From NCBI GenBank assembly GCA_004357505.1, contig SMWC01000052.1, positions 1 through 5,594 on the forward strand: a stretch of 5,594 bases of DNA. The letters run 5' to 3'. Source of the stretch: Gammaproteobacteria bacterium. Lineage in GTDB: Bacteria > Pseudomonadota > Gammaproteobacteria > Steroidobacterales > Rariloculaceae. A program made the position numbers and the translations under genes. The notes beneath the pieces were generated by a model, which worked only from the letters and a program-made list of their open reading frames with translations, made no database searches and was not told the DNA's origin. The first letter of the stretch is position 1, and each line of letters opens with the position of its first letter. Below, in pieces: positions 1 to 5,344 of this stretch.

Positions 1-1
1 C

Positions 2-265
2 TTCAAGCTGCTGGTCGAGGTGGGCCAGATCGTGCCGCTTAAGACTTATGATCGAAATAGTAAAATGGCCCTGCACCGGGACACACTGCGAGATATCGAG
101 CAGCTGTTACAGACTAATTATCTGTATCCGAAGGACTTTACTATATCCCAAGTGCGTGACTTGCTTGCAGCGACGCGCAAGTATGTCGTACCTCTGATGG
201 AGCATCTTGATGCGACGGGGGTAACGATCAGAACCGGCAACGTGCGTCGCCTCCGCGAGCACTAG
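2..265 (+). CDS. selB: Selenocysteine-specific elongation factor SelB, C-terminal part (5' end outside window)
   Basis: The reading frame is open from the left edge and ends at TAG 263-265, giving the last 87 residues. SelB is the EF-Tu-like GTPase that brings Sec-tRNA-Sec to UGA codons. Its C-terminal winged-helix repeats bind the SECIS hairpin in selenoprotein mRNAs. Only the end of that winged-helix region is visible. The key match is FTISQVRDLLAATRKYVVPL followed by MEHLDATGVTIRTG, the typical last winged helix of SelB: a recognition helix with the R-K-Y-x-x-P-L pattern, then a short beta wing. The preceding 'ALHRDTL' matches the usual link between the third and fourth winged helices. The GTPase domain lies outside the window, so its integrity cannot be judged. 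Directly downstream is the gene for its own tRNA, which strongly supports the call. selA is likely upstream, but that is inference. Confidence 0.93.
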   Translation, partial: FKLLVEVGQIVPLKTYDRNSKMALHRDTLRDIEQLLQTNYLYPKDFTISQVRDLLAATRKYVVPLMEHLDATGVTIRTGNVRRLREH

Positions 266-281
266 TGAAATTTTTTGTGTT

Positions 282-374
282 GGAGGTGAATGGAGCCTGG
301 TGACTCCCCTGGTCTTCAAAACCAGTGACTCGTTGAACACGAGTGGTGGGTTCGATTCCCATCCACCTCCGCCA
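282..374 (+). tRNA. selC: tRNA-Sec (anticodon TCA)
   Basis: A complete 93-nt selenocysteine tRNA with CCA encoded at 372-374 and G73 at 371. The anticodon stem is 309-313 with 321-325; the seven-base loop carries TCA at 316-318. The long variable arm has a 6-bp stem (328-333 with 339-344) and loop TGAAC. The T loop TTCGATT (351-357) sits on a 5-bp stem (346-350 with 358-362). The D arm folds with the Sec-type 6-bp stem and 4-base loop TGGT (298-301), with one C-A mismatch (296/303). The acceptor stem has seven pairs plus an A-C apposition (289/363) where the eighth pair of a bacterial tRNA-Sec is expected. The gene begins 16 bases after the selB stop, so the two may be co-transcribed. It is charged with serine, converted by SelA and delivered by SelB. 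Confidence 0.96.
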
Positions 375-375
375 A

Positions 376-414
376 TCAAATCGTTACGCGACTAGCTGCC
401 GCGTAACGATTTGA
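376..414. terminator. Perfect 15-bp inverted repeat after selC, probable bidirectional terminator
   Basis: Arms 376-390 and 400-414 are exact reverse complements around a 9-base loop (391-399). It starts two bases after the tRNA CCA end and lies between two converging genes. Read rightward, a GC-rich core of CGTTACGCG with CGCGTAACG is followed by ATTTGAGTT, a U-rich but interrupted tail. The A-rich outer arm pairs with that tail, a common layout in intrinsic terminators. There is no clean U run on either strand, so it may instead act as a processing or stability hairpin. Confidence 0.6.
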
Positions 415-422
415 GTTGAACG

Positions 423-452
423 CCGGTCCTGCACAAGTTCTACGGACCCCGG
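423..452. repeat. Bulged inverted repeat between selC and the MBL-fold gene
   Basis: CCGGTCC (423-429) pairs with GGACC-CC-GG (444-452) with a two-base bulge and a 14-base loop. It lies about 35 bp beyond the 3' end of the leftward MBL-fold gene and could help end that transcript. No T run follows on either strand, so its role is open. Confidence 0.25.
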
Positions 453-486
453 TGGCCCGCGTCGACCACCGCTCATCAAGGGCTAA

Positions 487-1362
487 CTATTCTTCGCTAC
501 TCGTTAGACCCTCGTACGTGCCCTGGATGTTCTCCGCTCTCCAGGCCTCGTATTGCGCCCATTCCTGATAGTCCTCGAGCATGATGCTCTGCTGAAGTTC
601 CTCCAAACTCTGTCCGGCTGCGATGCCCTCGGTCACTGCGGCGACGAGATCCTCGAGATACCCCTCATAGTCGTCGACGTCGGCCTTCGTACCGATCTCC
701 CCATGGCCGGGCGCGAGAATATCGTAATCCAGCGTCTGGAGCTGTGCAGTCGCTTCGATCCACGGTGCTACAGGACCTCCCCCCATGGTTCGGAAGGGGA
801 CCCGGCGAGCGCTGACGAAGTCCACCGCAAAAACGGTTCGTTCTTCCGGGAAAATCAGAATGGTCGAATCGTCGCTGTGGCTGGGAGTCGAGTGGACTAG
901 CTCCACCGTCTTACCGCCCAGTGTGACGGTCATGCGGTCCGAGTAGGTGCGATCCGGCGCACGGACATCTTTAAAGCTTTCGTTGCCTTCTTCGCGTGCC
1001 AGGTTCACGGGCATGTTCTCGTGACCGATGAACTCTGCCGTGTCGGCAAAAACATCTCCGCCCGAGGCATGATCGTCGTGATAGTGACTGTAAATTACGT
1101 ACCTGACCGGCACATCGAATCGCTCGGCCAGTTCGGCTTTCAGCCACGTCGCGAAATCCGGTCCAATGGGATCGGCAAGGATTATCCCTTCGGACGTGAC
1201 AAGAAATACGGTGTAGTGAGCGTTGTTCTGCGCTCGATAGAGATCTCCGGTGATACTGGTTATCGTCCGCGTTGGATCTTGTTGCTGTTGTGCGCACACT
1301 TGCGCCATTGTTCCCACGGTCGCAATCAAGACGAGGCACGACGAAAGAGTCTTGTGCTTCAT
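487..1362 (-). CDS. Exported metallo-beta-lactamase-fold hydrolase
   Basis: A 291-residue protein of the MBL superfamily. A signal peptide is visible at residues 1 to about 24: K2 and K4, a hydrophobic stretch, then a QVCA-Q cleavage region, so the enzyme is expected in the periplasm. The zinc motif HYHDDH is at residues 93-98. Further likely ligands are H162 in PSHSDDS, D181 in VDFVS and H220 in APGHGE. The full two-zinc set therefore appears present. Length and motifs fit a broad class of hydrolases, not a classic carbapenemase, and the substrate cannot be read from sequence. An ATG 15 codons upstream (1407) is in frame, but the start at 1362 is preferred: it has AAGGAG at 1369-1374 with six bases of spacing and places the signal peptide at the very N terminus. 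The gene ends with TAG and faces selC tail to tail. Confidence 0.88.
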   Translation of the reverse strand: MKHKTLSSCLVLIATVGTMAQVCAQQQQDPTRTITSITGDLYRAQNNAHYTVFLVTSEGIILADPIGPDFATWLKAELAERFDVPVRYVIYSHYHDDHASGGDVFADTAEFIGHENMPVNLAREEGNESFKDVRAPDRTYSDRMTVTLGGKTVELVHSTPSHSDDSTILIFPEERTVFAVDFVSARRVPFRTMGGGPVAPWIEATAQLQTLDYDILAPGHGEIGTKADVDDYEGYLEDLVAAVTEGIAAGQSLEELQQSIMLEDYQEWAQYEAWRAENIQGTYEGLTSSEE

Positions 1363-1368
1363 GGTGTT

Positions 1369-1374
1369 CTCCTT
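1369..1374 (-). promoter_or_regulatory. Ribosome binding site deciding the MBL-fold start
   Basis: The minus strand reads AAGGAG, six bases before the ATG at 1362. The alternative upstream ATG at 1407 has no comparable site, so this element fixes the start at the signal peptide. Confidence 0.75.
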
Positions 1375-1412
1375 GAATGTTCCCCAAAGCGACATCGAGA
1401 TTCGCATTGGAG

Positions 1413-1443
1413 GTCGTTGGTAGGGTTAAGGGTGACCAACGAC
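1413..1443. repeat. 9-bp-arm inverted repeat upstream of the MBL-fold gene
   Basis: GTCGTTGGT (1413-1421) and ACCAACGAC (1435-1443) are exact reverse complements separated by 13 bases. The dyad lies 51-81 bp upstream of the MBL-fold start, within the 183-bp gap behind the 105-residue gene. It could be an operator or a leader hairpin. The loop contains AGGGTTAAGGGT, itself a short direct repeat. A weak promoter may lie just upstream on the minus strand: TTAACG at 1489-1494 and TAAGCT at 1466-1471, 17 bp apart. That would put this dyad in the transcribed leader. Confidence 0.45.
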
Positions 1444-1495
1444 AGTCTACACCCTGAGCGTGGCTAGCTTAGTGTCATCGATCGACGACGTTAAG

Positions 1496-1505
1496 GAAGT
1501 ACTTC
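1496..1505. repeat. 10-bp perfect palindrome GAAGTACTTC
   Basis: A perfect 10-bp palindrome in the 183-bp gap upstream of the MBL-fold gene. It abuts the weak -35-like TTAACG, so it sits where a regulator could bind. A palindrome of this length can occur by chance, so support is positional only. Confidence 0.25.
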
Positions 1506-1545
1506 AACTATCGCTGCTAGTACACTGTGCCATCAAATTATTCTC

Positions 1546-1863
1546 TTAGAAAATAATTGTGCCCTCGCCTACTTCAGGGGCTGGCCCGTCCGTCGGAGAC
1601 AACATGAGCTTGATGTGTTGGCCGGACCACTCTGCACGCAGGATACGGGCTGTCCAGTATCTCTTGGTTTCGGGAGAGCCGTAGATCATGGTTCTCCCGA
1701 GTAAATCCGCTGGGATCACCCCTCTGACGACCTCTACGATCAACGAGGTGTCGCCGGTAAAGTGAGCCGTGCTCTCAAGAGTCCTGGCCACGATAGGCTG
1801 ACCATCCCAGCGAGAGCCCGCGAGCCCAATCATTAACAGCAGTAGCACGGCCCGAACGGCCAT
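1546..1863 (-). CDS. Small exported protein of unknown function (105 aa)
   Basis: I do not recognise the family. The N terminus MAVRAVLLLLMIGLAG is a typical export signal: one arginine and about ten hydrophobic residues. A cleavage site may follow LAG or the later IVA near residue 26. The rest is predominantly beta-prone: SLIVEVVRGVIP, RTMIYG, RYWTARIL, HIKLML and the C-terminal GEGTIIF. It contains no cysteine and no repeat. The start at 1863 is chosen because the minus strand carries AAGGGA at 1872-1877, eight bases upstream, and it puts the signal at the N terminus. An in-frame ATG at 1905 lacks a ribosome binding site. The gene sits alone between gaps of about 180 bp, so it probably has its own promoter. 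The signal sequence and normal ribosome binding site argue that it is real. Confidence 0.68.
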   Translation of the reverse strand: MAVRAVLLLLMIGLAGSRWDGQPIVARTLESTAHFTGDTSLIVEVVRGVIPADLLGRTMIYGSPETKRYWTARILRAEWSGQHIKLMLSPTDGPAPEVGEGTIIF

Positions 1864-1924
1864 TCGGGATGTCCCTTGTCGCCAGCAGATGCCGCCCATC
1901 ATCAAGCGGAGCAGCCGGAGGCAC

Positions 1925-1940
1925 AGTGACTCGCGTCACA
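1925..1940 (-). promoter_or_regulatory. CRP-like binding site upstream of the 105-aa gene
   Basis: The minus strand reads TGTGA-CGCGAG-TCACT, nine of ten matches to the CRP-family consensus TGTGA-N6-TCACA. The perfect inner dyad is GTGAC/GTCAC with a four-base spacer (1926-1939). Its centre is about 70 bp upstream of the start at 1863, a plausible position for an activator. No convincing -10 element was found below it, so function is inferred from motif and position only. Confidence 0.4.
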
Positions 1941-1996
1941 GGATCGAACTATCGATTGTTATTGGCGATGAGGTTCGGGCCAGGCCACAACGGCCC

Positions 1997-2018
1997 ACTC
2001 GGGACCTAAAGGTCGAGT
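1997..2018 (-). terminator. Hairpin shortly after the oligopeptidase stop, possible terminator
   Basis: On the minus strand ACTCGACC-TTTA-GGT-CC-CGAGT folds into an eight-pair stem with a two-base bulge and a TTTA loop, 21 bases after the TGA at 2040. It is followed by GC-rich sequence, not a U run, so it is not a canonical intrinsic terminator. It may serve as a 3' stability hairpin or be chance. Confidence 0.3.
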
Positions 2019-2039
2019 CGATTTAAACTGGGGGCATTG

Positions 2040-4196
2040 TCACGGTAAACGTGTGGGTGGAAAGTCTGGCACACCGAGTTGGTTTACCAGGAACGCATAC
2101 TGTTCGGCGGTGTCGTGATAGCGCTGAAAACGTCCTGACTTACCGCCGTGCCCGGCTTCCATTTGCACACGGAAGACCAGCAAATTGTTGTCGGTTTTGC
2201 GCTCGCGCAGACGGGCAACGTACTTGCCCGGCTCCCAGTATTGGACCTGCGAATCCCAGAGTCCTGTGTAGACAAACATCGCCGGATAAGCTTTGGCGTC
2301 GAGTTGATCGTAGGGCGAATAGGACAGAATGTAATCGTAATAGGTCCGATCTTCAGGGTTACCCCATTCGTCGTACTCGTTGGTGGTTAACGGTATGCTC
2401 GCGTCGAGCATTGTCGTAAGGACATCGACGAAGGGCACCAACGACACGATCACGCGGTATCTTTCCGGTGCTAGATTCGCCACCGCACCGACCAATAGGC
2501 CACCGGCGCTGCCGCCCATCGCAGCAACGCGATCGGGAGCCGCGTAGCCTTCGTTGACGAGGAAGTCGGTCACGGCGATGAAATCGGTAAACGTGTTGAT
2601 TTTATTCATCAGCTTGCCGTCTTCGTACCATTGCCGGCCCATCTCCTGGCCACCGCGAATGTGCGCAATCGCATACACGATGCCACGATCTAACAGGCTC
2701 AATACATTGCCGCTAAACCACGGATCGATGCTGTTGCCGTACGAACCGTAGCCGTACTGCAAGAGCGCGGCGCTGCCATTTTTCTCGAAGCCTTTACGGT
2801 AGACTACGGTCACCGGAATCTTGGTGCCATCGTGCGCCGTCGCCCAAAGGCGCTCGGTGACGTAGTTGTTTTTGTCGAAACCGCCAAGCACGGGCTGCTC
2901 TTTCAGCAGCTTTCGTTCCCCGCTCCTGACATTCAGCTCATAGGTACTGGTAGGCGTGGTCAGCGAAGTGTAGGTGTAGCGAATCCACTCGGTATCCGGC
3001 TCAGCATTGACCGACAAAGCCATCGCATAGGCTGGCTCGTCGGCGCGAACGTAATCGGCCTGTCGATCGCTCGTTACGATGCGAATTCGCGTCAGACCGT
3101 TCGAGCGTTCAGCTATGGCCATGAAGTCGTCAAATAGATCGAACCCGCTGATAAGGACATCGGGATCGTGCGGGATTAGGTTGCGCCACTGCGAGCGGTC
3201 TCCCGAGATGTCGTCAACGGTCTCCATCAGCTTGAAGTTCTTCGCGTTCCAGTTGGTGTGAATGACCCATCGCGAGCCGAGATGGTCGGCCGTGTATTCG
3301 AAGTCACGCCGGCGTGGCGCGAGTACCTTGAACTCGCCCGGCGCCGCGGCTTCGGTACAGCGTGACTCGCTGGAGACGGTACTGGTTACGTTGATGCAAA
3401 TGTACTTCTCAGAGCGCGTCGTGCTCAGGTCTATATAGAAGCTGTCATCGAGTTCCTCATAGACCACCGGATCGCTCTGCGGGTCATTACCGAGTGTGTG
3501 CGACCTGACTCGTTTGGTCAGCAGTGTGCTCGGGTCGTTCTCGACATAAAACAACATTTTGCTGTCCGTGGCCCAGGCAAGACTCGTCGATAGGCCCGGA
3601 ATCTGCAACGACAGGGTTTCGCCGGTCGCAAGATTCCTGATTCTTAGCGTGTATTGTTGGCGGCCGACGATGTCTTCGACATAGGCCAGTAGCGTTTGGT
3701 CCGGGCTGACTTCCCAGTTGGTTACTTGATAGAAGTCCTGTCCTACGGCGAGCAGGTTGACGTCGAGCATTATCTCTTCTTCCGCGTCCATGCCGCCCTT
3801 TCGGCGAGCGTAGATCGGATATTCCTGAGCCTCTTCGAACCGGCTGTAGTACCAGTAATCCTTGTACTTGTACGGCACGGAGCTGTCGTCCTGCTTGATG
3901 CGGCCGACCAGTTCCTCAAATAAGGCTGCTTTGGATTTCTCGAGCGGCGCCATGATAGCGTCGGCATAGGCATTCTCGGCCCTGAGGTAGGCCAGTATGT
4001 CGGGATTGCTGCGTTGATCGTCGCGCAACCAATAGTATTCGTCCTGCCGCGTAGCTCCGTGCGGCGCGGCGACCTCGTAGGGACGTTGCTCGGCCGCCGG
4101 CGCCGGTACACCGCCAGCAGTGAGCGGCGGCGTGACGCGAGTAGCTTGATCCGTGGCGTCCATAGGCGCATCCTTTTGACCGCAAGCCGCGATCAA
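2040..4196 (-). CDS. ptrB: Oligopeptidase B-type serine peptidase (family S9A), possible lipoprotein
   Basis: A 718-residue serine peptidase of the prolyl oligopeptidase clan, oligopeptidase B type, expected to cleave peptides after Arg or Lys. An N-terminal segment with DEYYWLRDD (residues 52-60) leads into a beta-propeller (about 85-440) and an alpha/beta-hydrolase domain (about 441-710). The triad is S563 in GGSAGG, D648 in LWDSQVQYWEP and H683 in EAGHGGKSGR. Its spacing equals that of E. coli OpdB (532/617/652). E607 and D609 occupy the S1 positions of OpdB E576/E578. The start is uncertain. TTG 4196 is the farthest ordinary start but has no good ribosome site. ATG 4163 has AAGGA seven bases upstream and would give a cytosolic enzyme. 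Yet codons read in frame back to CTG 4229 encode a lipoprotein-like signal ending IAAC-GQKD. The DUF6152-like gene ends about 73 bp upstream, so co-transcription is likely. Confidence 0.93.
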   Translation of the reverse strand: MIAACGQKDAPMDATDQATRVTPPLTAGGVPAPAAEQRPYEVAAPHGATRQDEYYWLRDDQRSNPDILAYLRAENAYADAIMAPLEKSKAALFEELVGRIKQDDSSVPYKYKDYWYYSRFEEAQEYPIYARRKGGMDAEEEIMLDVNLLAVGQDFYQVTNWEVSPDQTLLAYVEDIVGRQQYTLRIRNLATGETLSLQIPGLSTSLAWATDSKMLFYVENDPSTLLTKRVRSHTLGNDPQSDPVVYEELDDSFYIDLSTTRSEKYICINVTSTVSSESRCTEAAAPGEFKVLAPRRRDFEYTADHLGSRWVIHTNWNAKNFKLMETVDDISGDRSQWRNLIPHDPDVLISGFDLFDDFMAIAERSNGLTRIRIVTSDRQADYVRADEPAYAMALSVNAEPDTEWIRYTYTSLTTPTSTYELNVRSGERKLLKEQPVLGGFDKNNYVTERLWATAHDGTKIPVTVVYRKGFEKNGSAALLQYGYGSYGNSIDPWFSGNVLSLLDRGIVYAIAHIRGGQEMGRQWYEDGKLMNKINTFTDFIAVTDFLVNEGYAAPDRVAAMGGSAGGLLVGAVANLAPERYRVIVSLVPFVDVLTTMLDASIPLTTNEYDEWGNPEDRTYYDYILSYSPYDQLDAKAYPAMFVYTGLWDSQVQYWEPGKYVARLRERKTDNNLLVFRVQMEAGHGGKSGRFQRYHDTAEQYAFLVNQLGVPDFPPTRLP

Positions 4197-4240
4197 AATG
4201 AGGGGCCAGACTAACTGGCGCGCATTCAGAACACCGTCTT

Positions 4241-4253
4241 CGCCGGCCCGGCG
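4241..4253. repeat. GC-rich odd palindrome between the two upstream genes
   Basis: CGCCGG-C-CCGGCG is a perfect 13-bp palindrome in the short gap between the DUF6152-like gene and the peptidase. As RNA it would form a small 5-bp hairpin. It could modulate translation or stability at the junction, but its small size makes chance likely. Confidence 0.2.
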
Positions 4254-4269
4254 TGGTTAGTCAACCCGA

Positions 4270-5328
4270 TTAGGCGACCTCCATCGGCGTACAGTTATAG
4301 GGTCGTAGCGTCGTGTTCAGGCGTTGCAGGGGCCGCGAGTTACCGGATAACTGCTCGGTAAAGTATTCTGAGTCCTCGGCAGTCCACGAAATCTCGAAGT
4401 TCCGACCATCCTCGCTGAGCGTCAAACGTTCTACCGTATGTAACTGGTTGCTGGTGGGAAGACCAGGAAATTGAAATAACACGCTCGGCTCATACGCCAC
4501 CGTGTCGATCACTAGCGTCGAGCCCTCATACCAGCCGATCGAATGTCCCATGACACGATCGGTTGTCCCTTCCGGGTGCTCGGATAGTCCTAGGTACACC
4601 TTGCGCTCTACGTCCAGCCACTCATGATGAATCGTGAACAGTCCGTCTTCCTGAGTAATTTCCGTCGGGTTGCCCGTGCCCCAAAGGCGCGTGAGACTGG
4701 GTGGCTTACAATGAATAGACGGATCATCGACTATCGGGTCATACGCTTCGAGTGCACGCTGGCCGGCTTCGGAGAGCACGTATTCGAACCGATTGGGCCC
4801 CCCTAGCGTGGGGCCACGGCCCATGCCCATGCCGGCAGCCATGCCCGCGCCCATTCCTGGCGCTTGACCCCAGACTCCGGCGAAGTTCGGTACGTCACCG
4901 TCTGCAGCGCTCGTCGAAGAGACCGCAGTAGCGCTTGCAGCGTAGAGATCGCCGCCGAGCGGATCGTCTTGGCTGATTCGAGTGCCATCTGCCATGATTG
5001 CAGTTTCAAAATAGCATTCTGCCTCGCGTCGTCTTGCGGCGAAGCCGGTAATCTCGATGGCTTGTCCCGGTCGAAAGGTGTCCTCCCTCCACCCGGTCCT
5101 GGCCAGGCCGTTGGCACCTCTGAATTCACAAACCCACGTTTCGACTTGGCCATCCTCGGCAGTTACATCCACGAGGACCTGAGCATGGGGATTAATGAAC
5201 TTGAATTCTTTGACTATTCCCGTAATGGTCACCTCCGCATCGACATCGAAGTGATAGCCGAATGAGTGATGAGCGTAGGCCGAGCTGAGAGATCCAAATA
5301 GGATGAGACTCAAGAGCAATGTTTTCAT
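4270..5328 (-). CDS. Secreted protein with DUF6152-like N-terminal domain
   Basis: A 352-residue protein with signal peptide MKTLLLSLILFGSLSSAYA and a probable cut after residue 19, leaving HHSF as the mature N terminus. Residues about 20-115 match the DUF6152 pattern as I remember it: AHHSF at the cut site, VTITGIVKEFKFINPHAQ, a W-V-C-E-F segment and F-R-P-G-Q near 85-89. After a Gly/Met-rich linker (about 155-172), the C-terminal part contains GHSIGWYEGSTLVIDTV (261-277), NQLHTVERLTL and EDSEYFTEQ. This arrangement recurs in uncharacterised exported proteins of proteobacteria and acidobacteria. No catalytic motif is evident and the function is unknown. Cysteines at 67, 105, 207 and 346 could form disulfides. 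ATG 5328 has AAGGAG at 5339-5344 with ten bases of spacing. The peptidase gene follows closely, suggesting one transcript. Confidence 0.82.
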   Translation of the reverse strand: MKTLLLSLILFGSLSSAYAHHSFGYHFDVDAEVTITGIVKEFKFINPHAQVLVDVTAEDGQVETWVCEFRGANGLARTGWREDTFRPGQAIEITGFAARRREAECYFETAIMADGTRISQDDPLGGDLYAASATAVSSTSAADGDVPNFAGVWGQAPGMGAGMAAGMGMGRGPTLGGPNRFEYVLSEAGQRALEAYDPIVDDPSIHCKPPSLTRLWGTGNPTEITQEDGLFTIHHEWLDVERKVYLGLSEHPEGTTDRVMGHSIGWYEGSTLVIDTVAYEPSVLFQFPGLPTSNQLHTVERLTLSEDGRNFEISWTAEDSEYFTEQLSGNSRPLQRLNTTLRPYNCTPMEVA

Positions 5329-5338
5329 TATCCGTTCG

Positions 5339-5344
5339 CTCCTT
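5339..5344 (-). promoter_or_regulatory. Ribosome binding site of the DUF6152-like gene
   Basis: The minus strand reads AAGGAG, ten bases before ATG 5328. The spacing is a little long but supports this start, which also begins a clean signal peptide. Confidence 0.6.

Noticed and set aside
271..276. A run of six T between selB and selC as a terminator.
   Set aside because: No hairpin precedes it, and ending transcription here would separate selB from its partner tRNA.
107..379. A minus-strand open frame of 90 codons across selB and selC.
   Set aside because: It is antisense to selB and runs through the tRNA; its product reads the tRNA sequence and resembles no protein.
971..1467. Open frames of 138 and 148 codons in other frames over the MBL-fold gene.
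   Set aside because: They overlap a gene with full zinc motifs and give arginine-rich or patternless products, as expected of shadows in GC-rich DNA.
1966..2042. The peptidase ends with TGA and the frame stays open for about 25 further codons, with a hairpin downstream, as if it were a selenocysteine codon.
   Set aside because: OpdB-type enzymes normally end about here, the extension has no recognisable conservation, and the hairpin begins 21 bases after TGA with a TTTA loop, too far and unlike a bacterial SECIS.
4803..5265. Open frames of 116 and 133 codons across the DUF6152-like gene.
   Set aside because: They lie inside a well-supported secreted protein gene and lack signal, motif or ribosome binding site.
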